Shown: positions 1-8,073 of the stretch, in pieces | How positions within the stretch are numbered: the first letter of the stretch is position 1 | Layout of the letters: each line of letters opens with the position of its first letter | Translations under genes and position numbers: made by a program | The notes under the pieces: model-generated | What the model was told of the DNA's origin: nothing | Databases searched by the model: none | Seen by the model: the letters and a program-made list of their open reading frames with translations, nothing else | Assembly: GCA_016745215.1 (NCBI GenBank) | Contig: CP050890.1 | Span: 2,480,001-2,544,000 of the forward strand | Length of the DNA: 64,000 bases | DNA from: Thiohalocapsa sp. PB-PSB1 | Lineage (GTDB): Bacteria > Pseudomonadota > Gammaproteobacteria > Chromatiales > Chromatiaceae | Direction of reading: 5' to 3'

Positions 1-307
1 GCTTGTCCAGCACAAAACCTTTAGGATGATATTCTTTTTTTGGGCCGTCCAGCGCATCCTTGTTGAATGTGAAGGTGGTGGCAATGGTACCATCCGGATT
101 CAGCGCATAAGATTCAATAGGGTTATGTGCGCCCTTCTCGACAAAGGTTGGGATATTAGCGACCACATACCAATCGCCCATAAAGCGTTCCAGGTCGACG
201 TAAGGGACTGTTTGCATCGGTTCTCCACCAGCTTCTTCGCAGCCGCTCAATAGCGTTATACATAGGCTCAGCGCTAACAGCGCTGACAGCAGTTTCGAGG
301 ACTTCAT
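1..307 (-). CDS. lipocalin family lipoprotein (Blc-like), 3' end outside window
   Basis: This is the N-terminal part of an outer-membrane lipocalin, a family that binds or carries lipids at the cell envelope. About 102 residues are visible before the window edge. A lipoprotein signal peptide ends in the lipobox LLSGC (Cys near residue 23). It is followed by a lipocalin N-terminal signature, FMGDWYVVANIPTF, and the stretch NPIESYALNPDGTIATTFTF, typical of the first strands of Blc. It is the last visible gene of a minus-strand run after DUF1295 and DUF6134 genes, starting only 12 bases after the DUF6134 stop. DUF1295 proteins and lipocalins commonly occur together in envelope-lipid gene clusters (family knowledge). 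The C-terminal half cannot be assessed. Confidence 0.85.
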   Translation of the reverse strand, partial: MKSSKLLSALLALSLCITLLSGCEEAGGEPMQTVPYVDLERFMGDWYVVANIPTFVEKGAHNPIESYALNPDGTIATTFTFNKDALDGPKKEYHPKGFVLDK

Positions 308-319
308 GCTGTAACTACC

Positions 320-964
320 TTACATGCGCTTATAGATGATGCGGCGGCCCTTACCAGTATCGCTTTCCAAGCCGACCCAACCGAGATTATCGTTGTACCA
401 TAGGTCGATGGTGAGTTCATCGGTCTTCAGGGCATAGCGTTGGGCATTGACTGCACTGCCGTCTCCGATTTGGATGCGATCAGAGCCCTTGGGTTGTACC
501 CGCACCTTTTCGAGATCACCGGTCTGTGGATTGAGCAGCCGGCGTTGGTCAAGGAAACTTTGGTCCCAATATGCGAAGGTCTTGATACAACCAGACATCT
601 GTTCAGTTTCATCTCCGCGTTCGATGCGGAAGTTGTTACCGATACTGCTACCCTCCACCTGGGAGCGCTTACCATTGTCGTCGGTCCTGGCATCAATTTC
701 AGTTAGGCAGCCGTCGCGGAATACCTCGTTGCTCGTATGACGGTAACGATAGGCATTAATGAACAGGAAGTCGACGTCAAACTCTGCACGGCTTGCTACT
801 TGGGTGATGTCGCCGAGATCAGCGATGCGAAAGCTGTGTTCGCCGATTGGGCGATCGTCTAGGTATACCTGGAAGCGCAGTAACTGGCTGGCAGTCACTA
901 GAGTTGATAGAGTCATGAGTATGGCGGCTATCATGCCATTGATGAAGTAGAATTTTTTAGTCAT
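320..964 (-). CDS. DUF6134 family protein, exported
   Basis: A 214-residue protein with an N-terminal hydrophobic signal segment (residues about 8-26). The body carries the pattern FQVYLDDRPIGEHSFRI, then FDVDFLFINAYRYRHTSNEVF and DARTDDNGKRSQVEG, which I recognise as the DUF6134 family. The biochemical role of that family is not known; it is usually found with DUF1295, lipocalin and cyclopropane-fatty-acid-synthase-like genes, which suggests envelope lipid modification (inference). It lies between the DUF1295 gene (72 bases upstream) and the lipocalin gene (12 bases downstream), so all three are probably one transcript. Confidence 0.8.
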   Translation of the reverse strand: MTKKFYFINGMIAAILMTLSTLVTASQLLRFQVYLDDRPIGEHSFRIADLGDITQVASRAEFDVDFLFINAYRYRHTSNEVFRDGCLTEIDARTDDNGKRSQVEGSSIGNNFRIERGDETEQMSGCIKTFAYWDQSFLDQRRLLNPQTGDLEKVRVQPKGSDRIQIGDGSAVNAQRYALKTDELTIDLWYNDNLGWVGLESDTGKGRRIIYKRM

Positions 965-1036
965 TTTGTCGATTTCCTTCGGCTGATGTATGGAATGGAG
1001 CGAGTCATGGTAATTTTGGAGGTGACTTTAGTTTTT

Positions 1037-1825
1037 TCAATGGTTAAGACTTATCGATCTAGGTGGACCGGGGAAGAAGGCATTGGTTTGCCGAATATAA
1101 TCCCGGTAGGCAGGACGGCGTTTAACGATGTCCCTTTCCAGCAAAGCGATACCGGAAACATGCAGTATTAGAAATGTCATTAGGATTGGCGACAAGATTG
1201 TCCACCAACCGCCAGTCGCAACGGCAAATAGATAGTAGGACCACCAGATGCAGGCCTCACCGAAATAATTAGGGTGACGAGTGTAGCGCCAGAGTCCTTG
1301 ATTAAAGACTTTTCCATAATTCGTAGGATTGGCTCTAAAGCTGGCCAATTGCTGATCACCAATCGCTTCGAAACCAAAGCCGATTAGCCATAGAATGACA
1401 GCGAATAGGTCGATCCAGTTTAATTCGGCACCACCAAGTAGGCTCGCCAGCAGAGAGAGTGATATGATCCAGGCCAGGATCGCCTGCAAACCGAATAAGC
1501 CGTAAAGCTGGTCAAGCCAGGATTTGGATTGATTTTCCGTATAATTTTCTTGATGTTGCCCATCCAGGGTCTTATCTCGATCACGTAGTAGAGTAAATAA
1601 TAGTAGCCGCACAGACCAGATCGACACCATAAATAGCACCAGTTGTGCACGCTCTCCTAGTGCTGGAGCCAGGCTCAAGTAGGTCATGGCCATGACGAGA
1701 AAAAAGATCGGCCAGATGGGGTCGACAATATTCACATCATGCTTAGCAATACTGATAAGCCAGGTCAAGATGGCAAGGGCGAGGGCAGCCACAAGGCCAG
1801 CTGCGTAGATTGTAAGATCAAACAT
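1037..1825 (-). CDS. DUF1295 family membrane protein (steroid 5-alpha-reductase-like fold)
   Basis: A 262-residue polytopic inner-membrane protein with about six hydrophobic segments. The C-terminal half holds the family hallmark GFGFEAIGDQQLASFRANPTN followed by GLWRYTRHPNYFGEACIWWSYYLF, the conserved region shared with steroid reductase and isoprenylcysteine methyltransferase-like enzymes. NADPH-dependent reduction of a lipid substrate is plausible from the fold, but the substrate is unknown. It is the first gene of the minus-strand run DUF1295 > DUF6134 > lipocalin. Codon use is more AT-rich than in most of the window. Confidence 0.85.
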   Translation of the reverse strand: MFDLTIYAAGLVAALALAILTWLISIAKHDVNIVDPIWPIFFLVMAMTYLSLAPALGERAQLVLFMVSIWSVRLLLFTLLRDRDKTLDGQHQENYTENQSKSWLDQLYGLFGLQAILAWIISLSLLASLLGGAELNWIDLFAVILWLIGFGFEAIGDQQLASFRANPTNYGKVFNQGLWRYTRHPNYFGEACIWWSYYLFAVATGGWWTILSPILMTFLILHVSGIALLERDIVKRRPAYRDYIRQTNAFFPGPPRSISLNH

Positions 1826-2680
1826 GCACTTTGACCTTTATAGGCGAGTTGGTGGCTGAATTACATCCGTACCTGGTTTTGATTTGAGTTCTGAGTTAAG
1901 TCTTGATTTAATGGAGCAGTCCATGTAATTTGTCAGTCTGGCGATCATTTATAATAAGTTAGTAATTGGCTGGCGCAATGGTACGAATGTCTCTTTACTA
2001 TCTTTACTGTTTGTCGTTATAATTGTCATAATCTCTCGTCATAGGTCATCGATGATGACCACAATTATAGCAATAATAATGATGTCTCAATTCGCAACTC
2101 TGAATAATTAACTGGCCTGTACCTGTACCCGTAGCTTTTCCGTAAGATTCTGTTTTTGAATTCAAAGTATCCTGGCGCTAGAGGTTAACCTCAAGTCTTA
2201 GCCGAGCTTATTGAATAGGGCCGACGATGACAGCGACTGCAAATGGTCTCGCAATTTCCGCAACAGAATACTGGTCGAGAAGATCGCCAAAGTAGTTAGT
2301 AATTTTCTGATCGAGGTGTGCCCGGTTGTTACTTGATACGAAATGCCGGTAATCTATTAATAGTCTCAAGCAATATACTGAGTTTTCTTTTGATCTGAAC
2401 GATGGATTTTCACAAGGTCCATGCGATTGCACAACTTTTGTCCATATTTTAGCCTGAAACTGATATGGAGCAGTTTGCTCTCTTTCTCAAGCCTCGACTC
2501 CTCGCTGGTGTGTGCATTCTCGTGTTGTGACCGAATGCCGTTGAAGCCAGACATCGACTTGCCAAGAACAGCTTTGGATATCGATGCAGCCGGCCGAAGT
2601 TTGGTGCAAGCGTGGTAGTATTCGGTTGCATTCGCGCAAAACCCTGCATCATAGATTTTCTTCTTCACTGAGGTATGTCC
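1826..2680. other. AT-rich intergenic region without a convincing gene
   Basis: About 850 bases separate the divergent DUF1295 and OmpA-like genes. The sequence is visibly AT-rich from about 1900 to 2160. Short reading frames occur on both strands (for example 2366-2686 minus), but none shows a ribosome binding site, recognisable family or signal peptide. It presumably holds the promoters of the two flanking genes. The only structured element noted is the palindrome at 2044-2060. Confidence 0.5.
2044..2060. promoter_or_regulatory. 17-bp perfect palindrome, possible operator
   Basis: GGTCATC-GAT-GATGACC has seven-base arms around a three-base centre. It lies 219 bases upstream of the DUF1295 start codon in an AT-rich gap. 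It could be a dimeric regulator site or a small RNA hairpin; no second copy was found. Confidence 0.25.
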
Positions 2681-3388
2681 ATGCACTATCGACCCACTTC
2701 ATCATTGTTGGCAATGGCTGTCATGCTGCTGACTTTGGCCGGATGCGCATCTGTCGATGAATACGGTAATCCGCTGCCTATGGGTGAGACCGCGAAGGGT
2801 CTTGGTATTGGTGCTGCCACCGGTGCTGCAACTGGTGCATTGATCGGGTCAGCCAGTGCTGACGCTGGCAAAGGTGCGCTGATCGGTGCTGTTGGTGGGG
2901 CCATCGTCGGTGCCATGGTAGGGAATTACATGGAGCAGCAACGCAAGGATTTCGAGCGGGTGTTAGCGGATGAGATCGCCCGTGGCGATATCAGCGTGAC
3001 CAAGCAACCGGATAACAGCCTGGTGGTTGGTATGACCAGTTCGACAACATTCGACCTAGATTCTGATGTTATTAAGCCTGGCTTTTACAGCACAATGGAT
3101 AAAATCTCCGGGGTTGTAAACAAATATGGTAAGACCCGGTTGGAGATTGCCGGCTACACCGACAATACCGGCAGCGCAGAGTACAACTTGGATCTGTCTC
3201 GGCGCCGGGCTGGGGCCGTTGAAGCTTACTTGTTATCTGATTCGGTGGTGCCGCAGCGCCTCAGCAGCATCGGCTATGGCGAAGAGTATCCGATCTCTTC
3301 GAACGATTCAGATTATGGTCGTGCGTTAAATCGCCGGGTGACGATCACGATCATCCCAGTGGTCGAGGAAACAGCGACAAACGCTTGA
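2681..3388 (+). CDS. OmpA-family outer-membrane lipoprotein (YiaD-like, glycine zipper plus OmpA C-terminal domain)
   Basis: A 235-residue lipoprotein that probably anchors the outer membrane to peptidoglycan. A signal peptide ends in LTLAGC. It is followed by a glycine-zipper region (LGIGAATGAATGALIG...GALIGAVGGAIVGAMVG, residues about 35-85) and a C-terminal OmpA/MotB domain with EIAGYTDNTGSAEYNLDLSRRRAGAVEAYL, the peptidoglycan-binding loop. The start was placed at 2681: the AGG at 2671-2673 sits seven bases upstream of it, whereas it almost touches the alternative ATG at 2675. It is convergent with the sulfurtransferase gene, 34 bases apart. Confidence 0.9.
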   Translation: MHYRPTSSLLAMAVMLLTLAGCASVDEYGNPLPMGETAKGLGIGAATGAATGALIGSASADAGKGALIGAVGGAIVGAMVGNYMEQQRKDFERVLADEIARGDISVTKQPDNSLVVGMTSSTTFDLDSDVIKPGFYSTMDKISGVVNKYGKTRLEIAGYTDNTGSAEYNLDLSRRRAGAVEAYLLSDSVVPQRLSSIGYGEEYPISSNDSDYGRALNRRVTITIIPVVEETATNA

Positions 3389-3422
3389 CCAGGGATCGGC
3401 TTGACTAAATTGCGTCGGATCT

Positions 3423-4295
3423 TCAACTGTCGCCAGCAGCAATCGGTCGCGACGAATCACCAATCCACTCGCTCCATGAGCCTGCATAAAGCAGTGATCC
3501 CGGCAATCCGGCCAATTCCATCGCCAGCAGATTGTGGCAGGCATTTACGCCAGAGCCGCAGCTATGGATGATCTGGGTTGGGTTGTATTGCCCGATAACG
3601 CTTGCGAAGCGCTGGCGCAATCGATCAGGTGTGCAGAAGTGACCCAAACTGTCCAGATTCTCTGTAAAAGGCAGGTTGACAGCGCCAGGGATGTGGCCTG
3701 CCACCGGGTCGATGGGCTCGACCTCGCCGCGGAATCGCTCTGCTGCGCGGGCGTCGATGATCTGAATTCGCCCGAGGTTGAGTTCTGTCTGCAGGGTCTC
3801 CGTGGTCAGCCAAAGTTGGTCATCCGGGTTGGGCGCGAAAGATCGGTCTTCGTAATGAGGCTGGTCACGCGACAAGGTGCCGCCGGCCGCGATCCATGCC
3901 TGCAGTCCGCCATCCAACACCCTGATCTGTCCAGGCTCGTCGCCGAGCCCAATCCAGCGCAGCAGCCACCAGAGCCGCACCGCGAAGGCGCCGCCCATAT
4001 CATCATAAACGACTACCCTAGTGTTCCGGTCCACGCCTTGGCTGCCCAGCCATGCGGCCAGCCGAACCGGGTCGGGCAGCGGATGGCGACCAGTATTCGG
4101 CAGCACGGGCGCGGAAAGATGCTCGTCCAGATGGGCGTAGCTAGCTCCTGGCAGATGGCCTTGCGCATAGACAAGTCGTCCTTGCTCCGGCTGTGCCAAT
4201 GAGAAGCGACAGTCGAACAGCCGCAGGGCGGGGTCATCAATGCATTGCATCAGCGTCGCGGCATCGATCAGGGGCGAAGTGGCGGCTGTATTCAT
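3423..4295 (-). CDS. sseA: sulfurtransferase (3-mercaptopyruvate/thiosulfate type, two rhodanese domains)
   Basis: A 290-residue cytoplasmic protein with tandem rhodanese domains: a non-catalytic N-terminal domain (residues about 8-130, LFDCRF...GHLPGASYAHLDEHL) and a catalytic C-terminal domain (about 165-280). The active-site loop CGSGVNA near residue 244 matches the SseA-type CGSGVTA loop rather than the CRKGVTA loop of classical thiosulfate rhodanese, favouring 3-mercaptopyruvate as donor. It moves a sulfane sulfur to acceptors such as cyanide or thioredoxin. The usual family length is about 280. In this apparent sulfur oxidiser it may feed sulfur-transfer reactions, but it stands alone here. 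Confidence 0.85.
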   Translation of the reverse strand: MNTAATSPLIDAATLMQCIDDPALRLFDCRFSLAQPEQGRLVYAQGHLPGASYAHLDEHLSAPVLPNTGRHPLPDPVRLAAWLGSQGVDRNTRVVVYDDMGGAFAVRLWWLLRWIGLGDEPGQIRVLDGGLQAWIAAGGTLSRDQPHYEDRSFAPNPDDQLWLTTETLQTELNLGRIQIIDARAAERFRGEVEPIDPVAGHIPGAVNLPFTENLDSLGHFCTPDRLRQRFASVIGQYNPTQIIHSCGSGVNACHNLLAMELAGLPGSLLYAGSWSEWIGDSSRPIAAGDS

Positions 4296-4372
4296 CGCTG
4301 GTCTGCCTCGTTTTGTATCGGTGATCGGTTGTTGTTGGCTTTCGTACTGTGTAGATCAGAGCATGGCGTCTT

Positions 4373-4531
4373 AGGCGATTTCTGTCGAGAAACAGACCGC
4401 CTGGCTTGTCTTCTCGTCCGGCCTCGACGTCGCAGCAACCCGCCCACAGCGCGACCATGGGCGAGTTGCCGCTTCGCGAAGGTGAACGAGAATCCGCCGC
4501 CAGTTGGTCTATTTCTCTCCGGCAATTGCCT
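4373..4531. repeat. R1 repeat (MITE-like), full-length copy
   Basis: A 159-bp element with imperfect terminal inverted repeats: left AGGCGATTTCTGTCGAGAAA, right end complementary to AGGCAATTGCCGGAGAGAAA. TTA occurs directly on both sides (4371-4373 and 4531-4533), consistent with a short target duplication. Internally it carries a second inverted pair (GCAACCCGCCC / GGGCGAGTTGC). The same element occurs at 13581, 39358, 56722, 60260 and 62511. It occupies the divergent gap between the sulfurtransferase and prpD. Confidence 0.75.
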
Positions 4532-4585
4532 TATTTCCAACGCCTTTGACGGCGCTTTTGTACATTTCACCCTGACGACAGTGGT

Positions 4586-6043
4586 ATGAGTTCACACCAA
4601 GCGGACGTTAATCTTCGGCCTCAGCCGGACCAGGAATTGGTCGCCATCGCTGACTACCTTTGCAATGTCCGTATCGATTCCGCCGAGGCCATGTGCACCG
4701 CAGGGTATTGCCTGATGGATTCCCTCGGTTGTGCATTGCTGGCGTTGCATTACCCGGAATGCAGCAGGCATCTGGGGCCGATCGTACCTGGTACCCGGGT
4801 GCCGCACGCGGTCAAGGTGCCTGGGACGGCGTTTCAGTTGGATCCAATCAAAGCGGCATGGGATATCGGGACGATGCTGCGCTGGCTGGACTTCAACGAT
4901 ACTTGGCTGGCCGCTGAATGGGGGCATCCATCCGATAACCTGGGCGCTATTCTCGGCTTGGGGGACTATTTGTCACGCAAGGCTTTGGCCGAGGGCGGCA
5001 AGTCGCCGAGTGTTGGAGATCTATTAGGTTACCTGATAAAGGCATACGAGATTCAGGGCGTATTGGCACTAGAGAACAGTTTCAACGGTGTTGGTCTTGA
5101 TCATGTCTTGTTAGTCAAGGTTGCTTCCGCCGGGGTATCAGCGCTGATGCTGGGGCAAACCAAACAGCAAATAATCGATAGCCTGAGTCAAGCCTGGGTA
5201 GATGGGGCACCTCTGCGTACCTATCGCCAGGCACCGAATACGGGTTTGCGGAAATCCTGGGCCGCCGGCGATGCTAGTTCACGCGGTCTGCACCTGGCAA
5301 TGTTGGTGAGTCAGGGCGAAGGCGGGCTGCCGAGCGTGTTGAGTGCTCCCACCTGGGGCTTTTATGAAACCCTGTTCAACGGCAGCAGGTTCCGTTTTCA
5401 GCGCGACTATGGCAGCTATGTGATGGAAAACGTTCTGTTCAAGGTTCGCTTCCCGGCCGAGTTCCACGCTCAAACAGCAGTTGAGTGCGCGATGATGCTG
5501 CACCATCAGGTCAAACATCGCATTGATGAAATCGAGCGCATTGAAGTCCATACCCAGGAAGCCGGACTGCGCATCATCAGCAAGGAGGGACCTCTGCATA
5601 ATTCGGCAGACCGCGACCATTGCCTTCAGTATATGATTGCGGTACCGTTGATTTTTGGCCATCTGCGTGCTGAAGACTATGCCGACGACATCGCCGCCGA
5701 TCCGCGTATCGATGCCCTGCGCGAGCGCATGCGGGTTTGTGAAGAGCCTCGCTATACAAAGGACTACCACGACCCCAACAAGCGCGCCATCGGCAATGCC
5801 GTGCAGGTCTTTTTCAACGACGGCAGCAGCACCTCGAGGGTGGAGCTTTGCTATCCCATCGGCCATCGTCGGCGTCGCGCCGAAGCGATTCCACTGCTCG
5901 AGGCCAAGTTTTTGAATGCGCTGAACAGCCGTTTTACGCAAGAGCAGGTCCAGCGCATCCAGACGCTTTGTGCAGACCAGCAGGCATTGCAAAACGTCCC
6001 GGTGTGTCGCTTCATGGACTTGTTCGCGCTGCAACAGGCTTAG
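4586..6043 (+). CDS. prpD: 2-methylcitrate dehydratase (MmgE/PrpD family)
   Basis: A 485-residue cytoplasmic enzyme; E. coli PrpD has 483. It dehydrates 2-methylcitrate to methylaconitate in the methylcitrate route of propionate breakdown. Recognisable stretches include DSLGCALLALHYPEC near residue 47, RWLDFNDTWLAAEWGHPSDNLG near 98, AYEIQGVLALENSFNGVGLDHV and KVRFPAEFHAQTAVE, all matching the proteobacterial PrpD subgroup. No prpB, prpC or acnD neighbours are present, so the rest of the pathway must be elsewhere. Its TAG stop overlaps the first bases of a mini R1 repeat. Confidence 0.88.
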   Translation: MSSHQADVNLRPQPDQELVAIADYLCNVRIDSAEAMCTAGYCLMDSLGCALLALHYPECSRHLGPIVPGTRVPHAVKVPGTAFQLDPIKAAWDIGTMLRWLDFNDTWLAAEWGHPSDNLGAILGLGDYLSRKALAEGGKSPSVGDLLGYLIKAYEIQGVLALENSFNGVGLDHVLLVKVASAGVSALMLGQTKQQIIDSLSQAWVDGAPLRTYRQAPNTGLRKSWAAGDASSRGLHLAMLVSQGEGGLPSVLSAPTWGFYETLFNGSRFRFQRDYGSYVMENVLFKVRFPAEFHAQTAVECAMMLHHQVKHRIDEIERIEVHTQEAGLRIISKEGPLHNSADRDHCLQYMIAVPLIFGHLRAEDYADDIAADPRIDALRERMRVCEEPRYTKDYHDPNKRAIGNAVQVFFNDGSSTSRVELCYPIGHRRRRAEAIPLLEAKFLNALNSRFTQEQVQRIQTLCADQQALQNVPVCRFMDLFALQQA

Positions 6044-6088
6044 GCGATTGCTGCAAGCTGGTGCCGTGCATCTTCACAGAAATTGCCT
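6042..6088. repeat. mini R1 repeat between two convergent genes, supplying both stop codons
   Basis: A 47-bp element bounded by AGGCGATTGC and GAAATTGCCT, with TTA on both sides (6040-6042 and 6088-6090). It keeps little more than the two R1 ends. The upstream prpD ends with TAG at 6041-6043, and the convergent shikimate dehydrogenase-like gene ends with TAA read from 6090 to 6088. Both stops are therefore formed by repeat-end bases. Confidence 0.6.
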
Positions 6089-6906
6089 TACGCCCGGGCA
6101 TATTCTGAGGCGCGTCGGATCTGTTCCTCGCTCGGTCGCGCGCCGGTGTAGAGCACAAATTGCTCCGCCGCTTGCAGGGCGATTACCTCTGCTCCGGTAA
6201 TGACCGGTTTTTGCTGGCTCCTGGCAAAGTGCACCAGCGGTGTTTCTGGCGGCAATGCGACCACGTCGAACACGGCAACGGCCGCATTGACAATCGCCGG
6301 TTCGAATGCCAGCGTATCGGCTGCGGGGCCGCCAGCCATGCCGATTGGGGTGGCGTTGATTAATAATTCTGGGCGAGTCTCGCCCAATTCGGTTTGCCAG
6401 CGATAGCCATGGGTCTCCGCTAGTGCTCGCCCGGTGATCGCGTTGCGCGCCAGGATGATGCCAGATCGGAAACCGGCATCGTATAGAGCCCCGGCCACGG
6501 CTTTGGCCATGCCTCCGCTGCCGCGCAAAGCAAACGAAAGCTCGCTAGAGAGCCCGGACACGGCCAACAATTTGGCGATGGCGATAAAATCCGTATTGTA
6601 GGCGCGCAGATAGCCATCGTCATTGACGATCGTATTGACCGATTGCAATGTGTTGGCGGATTGGTCCAACTCGTCCAGGTAAGGTATGCATGCCTCCTTG
6701 TAAGGCATAGATACTCCACAGCCACGGATGCCAAGCCCGCGGATTCCGGCGATGGCGGCGGCCAGATCCTCGGTGGTACATGCCTTATAGATAAAGTCGA
6801 GATCGAGTTGGTCGTAGAGAAAGTTGTGAAATCGGGTACCGATATTGCTCGGTCGGCCCGCCAGGGAGATGCACAGGCGGGTATCTTTATTGATGAGTCG
6901 CGACAT
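6088..6906 (-). CDS. shikimate dehydrogenase-like protein (AroE/YdiB superfamily, HI0607-type)
   Basis: A 272-residue NAD(P)-dependent oxidoreductase. The N-terminal substrate domain has the segment CISLAGRPSNIGTRFHNFLY and VSMPYKEACIPYLDELDQSA, where Lys and Asp are the catalytic pair of the family. The Rossmann domain has a GSGGMAKAVAGAL nucleotide-binding loop and INATPIGMAGG. The divergent N-terminus (no NPIxHS) points to the HI0607/SdhL branch rather than the main biosynthetic AroE, so the physiological substrate is uncertain. The start at 6906 was chosen over 6939 because family homology begins there and an AGGAG lies about 11 bases upstream. It is convergent with prpD. Confidence 0.75.
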   Translation of the reverse strand: MSRLINKDTRLCISLAGRPSNIGTRFHNFLYDQLDLDFIYKACTTEDLAAAIAGIRGLGIRGCGVSMPYKEACIPYLDELDQSANTLQSVNTIVNDDGYLRAYNTDFIAIAKLLAVSGLSSELSFALRGSGGMAKAVAGALYDAGFRSGIILARNAITGRALAETHGYRWQTELGETRPELLINATPIGMAGGPAADTLAFEPAIVNAAVAVFDVVALPPETPLVHFARSQQKPVITGAEVIALQAAEQFVLYTGARPSEEQIRRASEYARA

Positions 6907-8073
6907 GGTTGCATTGTCTCCTGTGCACGTCCGCGGCATTTCGGCCTGGTGGATCGACCCAAAGCGGGCGCTGCACTTCGGCTTTTGGTACTCGATTCAG
7001 GTTAACAGGGCCTGGCATTGATGGTCGAGGGCAATGCAAATCAGCTCGGCTGCGATTCGCTGCCGGACTTACCCAGCCACTTGCTGAGGCGATTTCTCTC
7101 CTGCAATCACCTGAGAAAACCTGACAGGCAGTTTCGCCGTTCTTGACTGCCGTGCAGGTCTCGCCTAAGCTCATGACTGCTTATTACCGATGTACTTAAT
7201 TTCCTGTCACCTTGCCTGTAAGTCACTTTTCGAGCCGTGTCGATTGCTGATCTTCGACCAGTCGCATCGCCCGGCGCTTGGACAAAGACGAACCCCGTCA
7301 AGCCTTCCCGCATCCTTGCGTACACCACGCCATCGTGCTGTTGGTCTGTACGCTGATCTGGCACCTGTCCCGCAATGACCAGATGCGTCGCTTGTTTGTG
7401 GTCTGCGTTATCGCAGATTTATCGGAACAGGCTGAACAAACCGGGCTATTGCTGATCGGACCGGTCTGATTGGAACCGCTGGGGGAATGGCCTCGCTTAT
7501 GCCTATGCTTGGTCGCGGGTACGCTTCATGCTGTAGCAACCGGCGCATCAGCGTGATCTGGGCAACTACTGAGCGCGTTGGCACAATATCTTTGCCTGAG
7601 TGTTGATCAGGTGGTATCTCCCGAGCGTGACTCTGTTGGCGCACTGATTGCACTGGAGCAAAATTGGCAACGTTGACTTCAGCGTCATCAGGAGGCAGCG
7701 ATGCAATTCTCGAAGGTATCGAGTGCGCTTGACAGAGTTTTCTGGAGCCGATCTTTTTTGGCCGGTTTTGTCTGGATCTGATTTTTTGGGATTCGTCTTT
7801 TGAACTGATCGAACGTTGGGGTGGCCGCTCCCTCCATATTCATTTGGCGCCAAACCTCCCGACTTGTAGCAGGATTGGTATATCGAGATCTATCCATCAG
7901 CATAACCGGAGAATGACCACGGTTGTCTAGTCACTCAGGTACAGTCACTCAGGTACCGCCCCCAAGTAGTAGAGCATGAACGCGTTCATTTCCACCATCC
8001 ACAGGCGCAACATTCTGGTTTGCGTGACTCACTGCACGGCTCAAATAGACCCCAATTCTGCGGCTAACGCGGG
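6907..8073. other. 1.2-kb gap with possible degenerate coding remnant
   Basis: No intact gene is convincing here. A miniature R1-like hairpin (AGGCGATT...AATCACCT) lies at 7087-7112. Between about 7250 and 7720 the plus strand reads protein-like in broken pieces, including a hydrophobic stretch and a segment VDQVVSPERDSVGALIALEQNW. In-frame stops interrupt it, suggesting decay of an unidentified gene. I could not assign a family. The last 150 bases form the upstream region of the hybrid kinase gene. Confidence 0.35.
7929..7956. repeat. two adjacent 14-bp direct repeats upstream of the hybrid kinase
   Basis: AGTCACTCAGGTAC occurs twice without a gap, 118 bases before the kinase start codon. 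Adjacent direct repeats of this size could be a regulator site or a recent slippage duplication. Confidence 0.5.

Noticed and set aside
2366..2686. Minus-strand frame of 106 codons in the gap before the OmpA-like gene
   Set aside because: No ribosome site, no family features, and it overlaps the probable promoter and start of the OmpA-like gene.
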